A stretch of 64,000 nucleotides of DNA from Mucor racemosus (lineage: Eukaryota; Mucoromycota; Mucoromycetes; Mucorales; Mucoraceae): NCBI GenBank assembly GCA_027405735.1, contig JAPEHQ010000001.1, positions 2,666,001 through 2,730,000 on the forward strand, given 5' to 3'. The translations under genes and the position numbers were made by a program. The first letter of the stretch is position 1. Every line of letters begins with the position of its first letter. Below, piece after piece: positions 46,917 through 57,773 of the stretch. The notes beneath the pieces were generated by a model. The model had not been told where the DNA came from. It saw nothing but the letters and a program-made list of their open reading frames with translations, and made no database searches.

Positions 46917-47018
46917 TGTAATAATCTAAATATGGACTATATTATGTTTGAGGAAAAGAGACTGATTTTATTAATATTATTATAATTGAGATTATATATA
47001 AAAGACTGAGTTACAACA
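46917..47018 (-). repeat. LTR 2, shared by units 1 and 2
   Basis: 102 bp, same sequence as LTR 1 by eye. It serves as 5' LTR of unit 1 and 3' LTR of unit 2; no target duplication lies beside it. Confidence 0.92.
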
Positions 47019-47171
47019 TTCCCCCGTTTGATAAAATATAAATGATGATATAAAATAATATAAAATAAAATAATTGAATAATATGAAATGATACTAAAAT
47101 AATTGAATATAAAATAATTGAATAATCGCATTAAAAACCTAAGAGGAAAAAAGCTTGATTGATTTGATGTA

Positions 47172-50100
47172 TTAATCGTAATATTTCTTGATTAATGATA
47201 TGTGTATGTTATTGTAACGTTTGTTGTAATATTTCAAGTTGTATCTAGTTTTTGATAGTACTTTAAATATTATCATTGGTCCTATCCAATTTTGTTGAAG
47301 TTTTCTAGGTCTGACTTTCGATGATCTTGATGTATTAAATAATAATACTTTATCATTAACTTTGAATTCATTATTGTATTCATAGTGTTCATTTGTAGTT
47401 AAATTGTTGTATACTATTTCGAAAGCTTGTTCTAGATTTTCTTTTAATTGTGATGCAAATTTGGATTGTGGTGTGTGAGATTGTCCTTTGTATAAAGGTA
47501 TGTCTTTATTTTCTTGAGTAATAATCTGATTTATTGATTTTGCTGTTCTACCATATACAAGTTCAAAAGGTGTAAAACCAGTACTTTGATGAATCATGTT
47601 GTTGTATACAAAACGAATTAATCTGATGTTTGTATCCCATAGTTTGACTACATTGGTTTTTTGTGCATATACCAAAATCATTTGTCTCAGAGTTTTCATG
47701 TATCTTTCAACAATCCCGTTTGATGATGGATGATTAGGTGGTGTAAATGATATTTTTATATCTAGATATTGATTTAATTGTTGCATAAATTCACTGTTAA
47801 ATGGTGCTCCATTATCTGAAATTATTTCGTCTGGTATGCCGTGCCTTAAGATAAAGTTGTAATACAATACTTTTGCTAATTCACTTGTGAGTATTGATTT
47901 CATTGGATAAATTTCAACATATTTCGTGAAAGTGTCAATGATAACTAATATGTGAACATTTCCTTTTTCTGTTATTGGCAATGGTCCAAAATAATCTATT
48001 GCTATTTTTTGAAAAGGTTTTTCTCCTGCAGTACTTGATGTATTGTGTTGATATGATCGATCACCTTTGACTTTTTGACAAGTGATACATTTTTTGATAT
48101 AATCTTCAACTTCTTGCTTCATATTTTCCCACCAGAATTGTTTGCTGATTGCATTGATTGTTTTGTTAATTCCACTGTGTCCCGCAAATTGCTTGTCGTG
48201 AAATTCCTTGATTACTGTTTGTGTCAATTGAGATGGTACTACTTTGCTTATTTTGTTGCTGAATATATTTTGTTGTCTTTGTATTACTTTGAATATAATA
48301 CCATTAGATACAATAAATGATTTGTTGTTAGATATTTTGTATTCTTGTAATTTATCATCTTTTTCTTGTTCAAGTTGCCAATTGATAGATTGTAATCTTG
48401 TCTTAAGTTCGATGTTGAATATGGTTGACCTTGATAGAGCATCTGCAGCATTATTTTTCTTGCCTGGAACATATTTTACTATGAAATCGAACGCTTGTAA
48501 AAATAAACACCATCTGAATAGCCTTGGTTGCTTATCCTCATTGGTATTAAGTATCCATTGTAACGAAGAATGATCAGTATATATAATGAATTGATTACAT
48601 TCTAAATATATACGAAATTTCTTGATACCGAATATAATTGCTAATGCTTCCAGTTCACGAATAGAGTAGTTTTTTTCATGTTTTGATAAAGATCTTGATG
48701 CGAATGATAAAGGGTATGGATGTCCTTCATATCTTTGACATAGTATGACAGCTATGCCTGCCGTATTTGCTGCATCTGTATGTAGTTTAAATTGTTTATC
48801 AAAATCAGGTTGTATCAAATTTGGTAAATTTGACAATTGTTGCTTGATTTTTGTGAATGCTTCTTGTTGTTCTTCTTTCCAGCTAAATGTTTGATTTTTC
48901 ATTTTTAATCTTCTCAATGGTTCAATGATTACTTGATATTGCTTGATAAATTTTTGATATACGCCTGTCATTCCAAGAAATCTTTCCAACTCTTTTATAT
49001 CTTTTGGTGGAGGTAGTTGTGCATAATAGGTCGAACTTCTAATAGTCTGGGTCGGCTTGAATTCCTTGATTTTCGGATGATAGTATCTTGAAGTAAATTG
49101 GCTATATCAAATGTGACATTCCATAATAGAAGGTTTTTGATCTTGTATTGTCTGACTATTGCACATGATTTGTTGATGTTGAACTTTACTTACTGTATTA
49201 ATATTGTTTTCCATTGATTTTAACTTTAATGATAGTGTTCCACTTGGTCATAGTGTCAAATCCGATGACCATTTGTTTAGCTAAATCCTTAATGACATGA
49301 ACTTTAACTTTAGTATTAAACAATTGAATGTATACTATCCCTAATGTTGTTTTGTTATTATTGTTGATGTCAACGTATTGAATGGTTTCTGAAGTGTCCA
49401 TATTCAAATTAAGTTTGTTAATAAGTTCATAATTGATAGCAGTGATTGCAGCACCAGTATCCCATAAAGCTAAAATTTGATTAGATCCCATTTTTATGAC
49501 AGTTGTTGGTGTAACCGAGTTTCCGTTTTTTATGTGATTTATATATCCTGCATCAATATGTTGTAATTCAATAATATCTTCTGACGACGATTCATTGGTT
49601 TCAAGTTGGTGTAATGATCTGTTGTTTTGATTGCATTCATAATTGCGGTGTCTGCCGTTGCAATATCCACATACTGGATTACCGAATTTGTCATAGAGTT
49701 TAGGTCGTTCATTATTATTGGTATTGATCTTGTTGTTCTGAAATTTGTTTTTGCCTTTCTTGAATTTGTTTTTCTTATAGAATTGTTTTTTATTATCAAA
49801 TTTTTTCTTTTGATTCATATGATCAATGTCCATTGGGTCATCCTTTGTGTAATCTGGTCCTTGTTCATCATAAGATGAACTTTTTCCATAGTTAGAAACA
49901 GCTAAATTGGAACCGATTTTCATTGCTTGTTTTGTGATGTAATCTAAAGATGCCGGAGTACCACGTTCGCCTTGAAGTAAAATTGACGTAGTAAGAGTAG
50001 CGACCAAACCAATATCATATAGTGATTGTACATACCAATCTCTCAAATCAGTTACTGAAATGATATTACTTCCTTGAGGAATGATATGATAAGTGTTAAT

Positions 50101-50583
50101 CCAGTTAGTAGTGTGTTGAGCTATGGATTCATTTCGTTTTTGTTTTAATGCTTGTAACTTGTTTATTCCTTGTCTTTGTTCAAGGTTTAAGCTTTTACCA
50201 AAATATTGCAATAAATTTTGTGTTAGTGTTGTCCATTTGCTTTTGATAGCATTTGGGAGATGTATGATCCAATTTTTCATGTTATCAGGTAAAAATTTAC
50301 ATAAAGTAGCTGTGCATAAATCCATGTCTGTGATTCCTAAGTATTTGGCTTGCTGTTCAAATTCAAAGAAATATACTCTCAAGCTATTGTTGATTTGATA
50401 TTTAGGCATGTCCAAGTTTTTTAACTTTTGTTGTTTAACATATTGTGAGAATTCATTTTTGCTTTCAAATGCTAATTGTTGATTATTCTGTTGTATTTGT
50501 AATCTTTCAATTAATTGTTGTTGTTGATCTAACTTTGCTAGAAGTTGTTGAATGTCAACGTTAGATGTACCTTCGTTTGACAT
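47172..50583 (-). pseudogene. Gag-Pol, unit 2, broken (RT core deleted)
   Basis: Two separate frames remain: 50583-49198 (Gag and protease, matching intact residues 1 to about 452, then a different short tail) and 48989-47172 (intact residues 756-1360: end of RT, RNase H and integrase). About 670 bases are missing overall. The RT palm, including YQDD, is lost. The interval of about 220 bases around the join (49000-49230) contains many small indels against units 1 and 3, while the rest of the unit looks identical to them. Confidence 0.9.
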
Positions 50584-50708
50584 GTTGAATAATTATTTCG
50601 GTGAATTGAAATAATTTGATGTTGATGTAGATGTTGTTGTTGTTGTTGTTGTGAACCTCTTATACTGACTGATGAATTAGTTAGTGTGTAGTAGTGGTAG
50701 CCTCACCA

Positions 50709-50810
50709 TGTAATAATCTAAATATGGACTATATTATGTTTGAGGAAAAGAGACTGATTTTATTAATATTATTATAATTGAGATTATATATAAAAGACTG
50801 AGTTACAACA
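50709..50810 (-). repeat. LTR 3, shared by units 2 and 3
   Basis: 102 bp, same sequence as the other LTRs; no target duplication lies beside it. Confidence 0.92.
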
Positions 50811-50963
50811 TTCCCCCGTTTGATAAAATATAAATGATGATATAAAATAATATAAAATAAAATAATTGAATAATATGAAATGATACTAAAATAATTGAAT
50901 ATAAAATAATTGAATAATCGCATTAAAAACCTAAGAGGAAAAAAGCTTGATTGATTTGATGTA

Positions 50964-53900
50964 TTAATCGTAATATTTCTTGATTAATGATATGTGTATG
51001 TTATTGTAACGTTTGTTGTAATATTTCAAGTTGTATCTAGTTTTTGATAGTACTTTAAATATTATCATTGGTCCTATCCAATTTTGTTGAAGTTTTCTAG
51101 GTCTGACTTTCGATGATCTTGATGTATTAAATAATAATACTTTATCATTAACTTTGAATTCATTATTGTATTCATAGTGTTCATTTGTAGTTAAATTGTT
51201 GTATACTATTTCGAAAGCTTGTTCTAGATTTTCTTTTAATTGTGATGCAAATTTGGATTGTGGTGTGTGAGATTGTCCTTTGTATAAAGGTATGTCTTTA
51301 TTTTCTTGAGTAATAATCTGATTTATTGATTTTGCTGTTCTACCATATACAAGTTCAAAAGGTGTAAAACCAGTACTTTGATGAATCATGTTGTTGTATA
51401 CAAAACGAATTAATCTGATGTTTGTATCCCATAGTTTGACTACATTGGTTTTTTGTGCATATACCAAAATCATTTGTCTCAGAGTTTTCATGTATCTTTC
51501 AACAATCCCGTTTGATGATGGATGATTAGGTGGTGTAAATGATATTTTTATATCTAGATATTGATTTAATTGTTGCATAAATTCACTGTTAAATGGTGCT
51601 CCATTATCTGAAATTATTTCGTCTGGTATGCCGTGCCTTAAGATAAAGTTGTAATACAATACTTTTGCTAATTCACTTGTGAGTATTGATTTCATTGGAT
51701 AAATTTCAACATATTTCGTGAAAGTGTCAATGATAACTAATATGTGAACATTTCCTTTTTCTGTTATTGGCAATGGTCCAAAATAATCTATTGCTATTTT
51801 TTGAAAAGGTTTTTCTCCTGCAGTACTTGATGTATTGTGTTGATATGATCGATCACCTTTGACTTTTTGACAAGTGATACATTTTTTGATATAATCTTCA
51901 ACTTCTTGCTTCATATTTTCCCACCAGAATTGTTTGCTGATTGCATTGATTGTTTTGTTAATTCCACTGTGTCCCGCAAATTGCTTGTCGTGAAATTCCT
52001 TGATTACTGTTTGTGTCAATTGAGATGGTACTACTTTGCTTATTTTGTTGCTGAATATATTTTGTTGTCTTTGTATTACTTTGAATATAATACCATTAGA
52101 TACAATAAATGATTTGTTGTTAGATATTTTGTATTCTTGTAATTTATCATCTTTTTCTTGTTCAAGTTGCCAATTGATAGATTGTAATCTTGTCTTAAGT
52201 TCGATGTTGAATATGGTTGACCTTGATAGAGCATCTGCAGCATTATTTTTCTTGCCTGGAACATATTTTACTATGAAATCGAACGCTTGTAAAAATAAAC
52301 ACCATCTGAATAGCCTTGGTTGCTTATCCTCATTGGTATTAAGTATCCATTGTAACGAAGAATGATCAGTATATATAATGAATTGATTACATTCTAAATA
52401 TATACGAAATTTCTTGATACCGAATATAATTGCTAATGCTTCCAGTTCACGAATAGAGTAGTTTTTTTCATGTTTTGATAAAGATCTTGATGCGAATGAT
52501 AAAGGGTATGGATGTCCTTCATATCTTTGACATAGTATGACAGCTATGCCTGCCGTATTTGCTGCATCTGTATGTAGTTTAAATTGTTTATCAAAATCAG
52601 GTTGTATCAAATTTGGTAAATTTGACAATTGTTGCTTGATTTTTGTGAATGCTTCTTGTTGTTCTTCTTTCCAGCTAAATGTTTGATTTTTCATTTTTAA
52701 TCTTCTCAATGGTTCAATGATTACTTGATATTGCTTGATAAATTTTTGATATACGCCTGTCATTCCAAGAAATCTTTCCAACTCTTTTATATCTTTTGGT
52801 GGAGGTAGTTGTGTAATAGGTCGAACTTTGTCTGGGTCGGCTTGAATTCCTTGATCCGAAACTATAAAACCTAAAAATTTGACTTGTTTCATAACGAATT
52901 GACATTTTTTGATGTTGATTGATAAGTTTGCTTCTTTTAATTTATATAACAATGTCTTCAAATGATGTAAATGTTGATCAAAATTGTCTGAATATAAAAT
53001 TACGTCATCTTGATATGCAATAGCTGATACATAACGCATTTCACCTAAAACTTTGTCCATTAATGATTGAAAATATGCACTTGAGTTCTTCATTCCCATT
53101 CCCATAGAATTGAAAACGTAAATTGACGTCTGTGTAACTAGAGCGGACTTTGATTTATCACACTCCGCTATCGGAATTTGATAATATCCTGAGATCAGAT
53201 CGATTTTTGAAAAAAATTTTGCTTTTCCCAGAGATTGCAATGCATAATGAAGATTGACATATGGATATTTGATAGTTTTAGTTATAGCATTTAATTTGAT
53301 GTAATTACCACAAATTCTAATAGATTTGTCTGATTTTGTGACAGCAGTAACAGGTGAACCCCATTCCGAGAATGCAACTTTAGTTACTATTCCATTTTTT
53401 ATTAATTCTTTAAATTTTTCATCAATTTGCTTTTGAATTTTCGGATGATAGTATCTTGGAGGTGAGTAAATTGGCTCATGATCACCTGTGTCAATGTGAC
53501 ATTCCATCTTGTTGGTAATAGAAGGTTTTTGATCTCCTGACAGAAATATTGTTTGAAAATTTTTTAAAATGTTATTGAGTTGTTTTTGCTGACTATCAGT
53601 GCACATGATTTGTTGATGTTGAACTTTACTATACTGTATATAATATTGTTTTCCATTGATTGTTAACTTTATTCTGTTTTTGTTTGTTTCAATGATAGTG
53701 TTCCACTTGGTCATAGTGTCAAATCCGATGACCATTTGTTTAGCTAAATCCTTAATGACATGAACTTTAACTTTAGTATTAAACAATTGAATGTATACTA
53801 TCCCTAATGTTGTTTTGTTATTATTGTTGATGTCAACGTATTGAATGGTTTCTGAAGTGTCCATATTCAAATTAAGTTTGTTAATAAGTTCATAATTGAT

Positions 53901-55046
53901 AGCAGTGATTGCAGCACCAGTATCCCATAAAGCTAAAATTTGATTAGATCCCATTTTTATGACAGTTGTTGGTGTAACCGAGTTTCCGTTTTTTATGTGA
54001 TTTATATATCCTGCATCAATATGTTGTAATTCAATAATATCTTCTGACGACGATTCATTGGTTTCAAGTTGGTGTAATGATCTGTTGTTTTGATTGCATT
54101 CATAATTGCGGTGTCTGCCGTTGCAATATCCACATACTGGATTACCGAATTTGTCATAGAGTTTAGGTCGTTCATTATTATTGGTATTGATCTTGTTGTT
54201 CTGAAATTTGTTTTTGCCTTTCTTGAATTTGTTTTTCTTATAGAATTGTTTTTTATTATCAAATTTTTTCTTTTGATTCATATGATCAATGTCCATTGGG
54301 TCATCCTTTGTGTAATCTGGTCCTTGTTCATCATAAGATGAACTTTTTCCATAGTTAGAAACAGCTAAATTGGAACCGATTTTCATTGCTTGTTTTGTGA
54401 TGTAATCTAAAGATGCCGGAGTACCACGTTCGCCTTGAAGTAAAATTGACGTAGTAAGAGTAGCGACCAAACCAATATCATATAGTGATTGTACATACCA
54501 ATCTCTCAAATCAGTTACTGAAATGATATTACTTCCTTGAGGAATGATATGATAAGTGTTAATCCAGTTAGTAGTGTGTTGAGCTATGGATTCATTTCGT
54601 TTTTGTTTTAATGCTTGTAACTTGTTTATTCCTTGTCTTTGTTCAAGGTTTAAGCTTTTACCAAAATATTGCAATAAATTTTGTGTTAGTGTTGTCCATT
54701 TGCTTTTGATAGCATTTGGGAGATGTATGATCCAATTTTTCATGTTATCAGGTAAAAATTTACATAAAGTAGCTGTGCATAAATCCATGTCTGTGATTCC
54801 TAAGTATTTGGCTTGCTGTTCAAATTCAAAGAAATATACTCTCAAGCTATTGTTGATTTGATATTTAGGCATGTCCAAGTTTTTTAACTTTTGTTGTTTA
54901 ACATATTGTGAGAATTCATTTTTGCTTTCAAATGCTAATTGTTGATTATTCTGTTGTATTTGTAATCTTTCAATTAATTGTTGTTGTTGATCTAACTTTG
55001 CTAGAAGTTGTTGAATGTCAACGTTAGATGTACCTTCGTTTGACAT
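50964..55046 (-). CDS. Ty3/gypsy Gag-Pol polyprotein, unit 3, intact
   Basis: 1360 residues, the same translation as unit 1, with all protease, RT, RNase H and integrase catalytic residues. It starts 125 nt inside the 5' LTR (LTR 4) after a leader that contains an (ACA)n run on the coding strand. Being next to the outermost 5' LTR, this unit would be the first transcribed from LTR 4. The identity with unit 1 argues for very recent duplication or for gene conversion. Confidence 0.93.
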   Translation of the reverse strand: MSNEGTSNVDIQQLLAKLDQQQQLIERLQIQQNNQQLAFESKNEFSQYVKQQKLKNLDMPKYQINNSLRVYFFEFEQQAKYLGITDMDLCTATLCKFLPDNMKNWIIHLPNAIKSKWTTLTQNLLQYFGKSLNLEQRQGINKLQALKQKRNESIAQHTTNWINTYHIIPQGSNIISVTDLRDWYVQSLYDIGLVATLTTSILLQGERGTPASLDYITKQAMKIGSNLAVSNYGKSSSYDEQGPDYTKDDPMDIDHMNQKKKFDNKKQFYKKNKFKKGKNKFQNNKINTNNNERPKLYDKFGNPVCGYCNGRHRNYECNQNNRSLHQLETNESSSEDIIELQHIDAGYINHIKNGNSVTPTTVIKMGSNQILALWDTGAAITAINYELINKLNLNMDTSETIQYVDINNNNKTTLGIVYIQLFNTKVKVHVIKDLAKQMVIGFDTMTKWNTIIETNKNRIKLTINGKQYYIQYSKVQHQQIMCTDSQQKQLNNILKNFQTIFLSGDQKPSITNKMECHIDTGDHEPIYSPPRYYHPKIQKQIDEKFKELIKNGIVTKVAFSEWGSPVTAVTKSDKSIRICGNYIKLNAITKTIKYPYVNLHYALQSLGKAKFFSKIDLISGYYQIPIAECDKSKSALVTQTSIYVFNSMGMGMKNSSAYFQSLMDKVLGEMRYVSAIAYQDDVILYSDNFDQHLHHLKTLLYKLKEANLSINIKKCQFVMKQVKFLGFIVSDQGIQADPDKVRPITQLPPPKDIKELERFLGMTGVYQKFIKQYQVIIEPLRRLKMKNQTFSWKEEQQEAFTKIKQQLSNLPNLIQPDFDKQFKLHTDAANTAGIAVILCQRYEGHPYPLSFASRSLSKHEKNYSIRELEALAIIFGIKKFRIYLECNQFIIYTDHSSLQWILNTNEDKQPRLFRWCLFLQAFDFIVKYVPGKKNNAADALSRSTIFNIELKTRLQSINWQLEQEKDDKLQEYKISNNKSFIVSNGIIFKVIQRQQNIFSNKISKVVPSQLTQTVIKEFHDKQFAGHSGINKTINAISKQFWWENMKQEVEDYIKKCITCQKVKGDRSYQHNTSSTAGEKPFQKIAIDYFGPLPITEKGNVHILVIIDTFTKYVEIYPMKSILTSELAKVLYYNFILRHGIPDEIISDNGAPFNSEFMQQLNQYLDIKISFTPPNHPSSNGIVERYMKTLRQMILVYAQKTNVVKLWDTNIRLIRFVYNNMIHQSTGFTPFELVYGRTAKSINQIITQENKDIPLYKGQSHTPQSKFASQLKENLEQAFEIVYNNLTTNEHYEYNNEFKVNDKVLLFNTSRSSKVRPRKLQQNWIGPMIIFKVLSKTRYNLKYYNKRYNNIHISLIKKYYD

Positions 55047-55153
55047 GTTGAATAATTATTTCGGTGAATTGAAATAATTTGATGTTGATGTAGATGTTGT
55101 TGTTGTTGTTGTTGTGAACCTCTTATACTGACTGATGAATTAGTTAGTGTGTA

Positions 55154-55171
55154 GTAGTGGTAGCCTCACCA
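55154..55171 (-). promoter_or_regulatory. Putative tRNA primer-binding site
   Basis: Directly after the 5' LTR the coding strand reads TGGTGAGGCTACCACTAC. A TGG at this place fits pairing with the CCA end of a tRNA. The matching tRNA 3' end would be GTAGCCTCA-CCA; I cannot assign it to a particular tRNA. The same site follows LTRs 2 and 3. Confidence 0.5.
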
Positions 55172-55273
55172 TGTAATAATCTAAATATGGACTATATTAT
55201 GTTTGAGGAAAAGAGACTGATTTTATTAATATTATTATAATTGAGATTATATATAAAAGACTGAGTTACAACA
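55172..55273 (-). repeat. LTR 4 (5' LTR of unit 3)
   Basis: 102 bp, followed on the right by the CTAT target duplication (55274-55277) and by sequence homologous to E1 from 15561 on. Confidence 0.92.
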
Positions 55274-56394
55274 CTATGATGACTGAGTTCAAAAAACAAA
55301 TTTCAAAACTGATCGAAAAATTATTCAAAAAAAAATCGTCGTTTAGTAGCTTATGAACTGCAAAGTAAGTTTAGCTAGCGTATTAAATGTTTTTTGTATA
55401 GTTTTGAACACTACATCTATCTGTACAAAATTCAGGCAAATGTTTCACATTAAATTTTGCGTAAAACGCAATTGAAATTTTGGAGATTTTTTGAAGATAA
55501 GCATCACTTTTTATAAGCATATTTCAAATATGTTACTCCAGGAGATTATATTATTAATCTCAAAGCTAAAATATGTACTAAATCATTTAATAAAAATAAA
55601 GGAAAACTGTTATAAAATGAAAGAGCACACTAAAACTAAAGAACTTTATTATAAGATCGAACCATCTTCTTTTATATTCACATTCTCTAGCTATATGACC
55701 TGTTTAAATTGCAGTAAAATATGGGTGTAAAAAGCGATAAAGAATACTGTTAAAATCCTTCTTTATTAAAATATGGATAATGTGCAATAAAATGGTTATT
55801 CTACGTCTCTATTTATATTATTTGGTGATTATTTACTATCTTGCAATTGCATTGCAATTGTCAACGATTCCATTAATTTTGAGTATAAATGTTGGGTTGT
55901 TTGGTTATTGATTTGGTGGATCAAGAACGGTGTTTTAAATATAGTTTGTCAATCATGCTTTCAGAACAGCCCTTACTTGTTCTACTTGATAAGCATGTAC
56001 TTTTTGTATCTTTTATTTAGGATATCCCACATTACTTTAGTATTTTAGCATCTCTTATTTGAGTATTATACCCTTGCTATCTTTATGCAATTGTCTATTT
56101 ACTATATAGTCTTATCTTTGATAGCATGGTTTCAAATGAGATGACATTTAATTTAGGTATTTTATGATGGGAATCTAGCTTAGTTCACTTCATAAATGAG
56201 TCTATTTATATATATACATATATCCAATCAAGTCTAGGTGACACACACTAGTTCCATATTCCTGCATACACGGAGCTTCATAACATAATACACAGCAATG
56301 TAGAACTTAACATATCAAACTGTGTCGTAATCTTAACCAAGGAATGCACCCAGATCTGTGGATGCAACAAAATATAATTAATGGAATAATGAAC
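55274..56394. other. E2 sequence resuming after the retrotransposon array
   Basis: 55274-55530 matches E1 15561-15820 directly. 55555-55612 matches E1 15240-15296 in inverse orientation. The rest is AT-rich and unmatched. No gene is seen. Confidence 0.65.
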
Positions 56395-56645
56395 AGCAAA
56401 ATTATCTATTGACCTAGTTATTATTATTGAGCTTTATAGTTGCATTTTTTGTAGAGAAATCGATGTTTTATGAAAAAAAAATCAAATTCAGAATTTGGGA
56501 TAAGGGTATACAGGGGAAACATTGAAGCTCGAAACAAAAAATGTATCTTTTTGTACACATCTTTGAGGATATCTCCACGAAGAATCAATATTTCGAAAAA
56601 AACTAAATTGGGCCCGAGAGAGCTCAACGAGGTGGATGGCATGAA

Positions 56646-56681
<36 letters not shown>

Positions 56682-57149
56682 TGCTCAATTTAACGAATAT
56701 TTTGAAATTTACTATAAGAAAGTCAAAAAAATTGAAAAAAAAAAATAAAAGTGCTCAGAATTTTTTCATACCGAAATGCGTTATAGAATACTTCAAAATA
56801 AATAAGTTTCATTATTAAAAAGTGTTAGCATAGCTTATTTTTTTGTAGAGATATTAAGGCTCAAAGCTTTTAATTCTTAGCAATAAATTAGCGGTAAAAA
56901 TCTGAAACATTAGCATTAAAAAAGCTATATCAACTGCAAAAAATAAGATGTTTCCGGATACTCATTTTTGGATTAAAGTTGAACATTTCAAGTACATTAA
57001 TATATAATCTTTTCTTGGTGTTATTCAGTGAAAAGAAAAGTTAGGTAGGAATGGAAAGTCGGACCCAGTTTTTAAAGAAAAAGCTGTGAATTTTCCCTGT
57101 TTTTGAGTCTTTCGTGAGATATAAAATAAATTTACGAATAGGTAGCATA
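56395..57149 (-). repeat. R1 terminal repeat, copy D
   Basis: Inverse of copy C and same orientation as copy B. It contains an A run of about 38 at 56650-56688 (21 T or fewer in copy C, nearly absent in B) and the open frame 56470-56748 with RISPRRINISKKT and GPRELNE. Confidence 0.85.
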
Positions 57150-57773
57150 AGTCAACCAATTTATATATATTTTGTAGTGCTTTAAAAAGTGTTTAGTATG
57201 TGTTAGTTATAGCAAAAAGAGCACGCTTCGATTTGAAGATTGATTGGGTTCCTTGGAAATTCAGATATAGGACTTTGGCTCCAATGGATGATGCGTTAAA
57301 ATTCTACTTTTCTTTGAGATGCAAATCTTTTATGACAACAGATGATGATCTATTATGTAAAATAAGTTATTTTTTGTAGCATCTCAGATGTATCACAAAT
57401 ATATTCGTATTGAGTTGGTTATAAAAGATAATGGCGACTGCAACTATTAACCTGAACTTTTCAATATGGTATTCATTTCTTTTTGGAGTGCTGATCAATC
57501 ACAATTTATAGGCAGGTCTCTCGGTATATAGTATGTTAATTTTTATGAAAAAAACATATAAATTGAACGGGTTGCGGTCCTATTAACGTAATGAGGGAAA
57601 GAAATATTTAAGATTTTGGATTACAGGCATTGCCCTACAGTCTTCATGGCCGAAGGACTATTTCTTATGATGATAATAATAATAATAATAATAATATAAT
57701 AATAGAAGTATATTAAAACTCAATTGAGATGTAGGGGCTGCTCAATTACTTTTTCTTTGTTTATTCGCAAATT
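57150..57773. other. Intergenic and RCC1L-like promoter
   Basis: AT-rich, with an (AAT)n microsatellite at about 57668-57702. No gene is seen. Confidence 0.6.

Larger units (their letters stand above)
42454..55273 (-). mobile_element. Tandem array of three Ty3/gypsy retrotransposon units sharing four LTRs
   Basis: Four identical-looking 102 bp LTRs (42454-42555, 46917-47018, 50709-50810, 55172-55273) separate three internal regions; unit periods are 4463, 3792 and 4463 bases. The LTRs read TGTTGTAACTC...ATTACA on the coding (minus) strand, so they are TG...CA. The array is flanked once by CTAT (42450-42453 and 55274-55277). Element E1 has the homologous unoccupied site at 15561. Outer units look identical and encode an intact Gag-Pol; the middle unit is defective. 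The identity of the LTRs indicates a recent origin. Confidence 0.92.
38243..57149. mobile_element. Composite element E2, second copy of E1 with nested insertions
   Basis: R1 copies C (38243-39345) and D (56395-57149) form the inverted ends. Between them the block order matches E1: iteron array and loop (39600-40600, inverse of the E1 loop), R2 arm (about 40600-41976), shared block 42000-42185, then the region homologous to E1 15390-15830, which is split by the retrotransposon array. Without the array and two MITEs it would be about 5.5 kb. E2 is more diverged from E1 than the two E1 arms are from each other. No transposase is seen. Confidence 0.65.

Noticed and set aside
42454..55273. Possibility that the regular repeats are a CRISPR array or a segmental gene duplication
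   Set aside because: The repeated 102 bp units are TG...CA LTRs with adjacent polypurine tract and primer site around Gag-Pol; a nuclear eukaryotic locus, not CRISPR.
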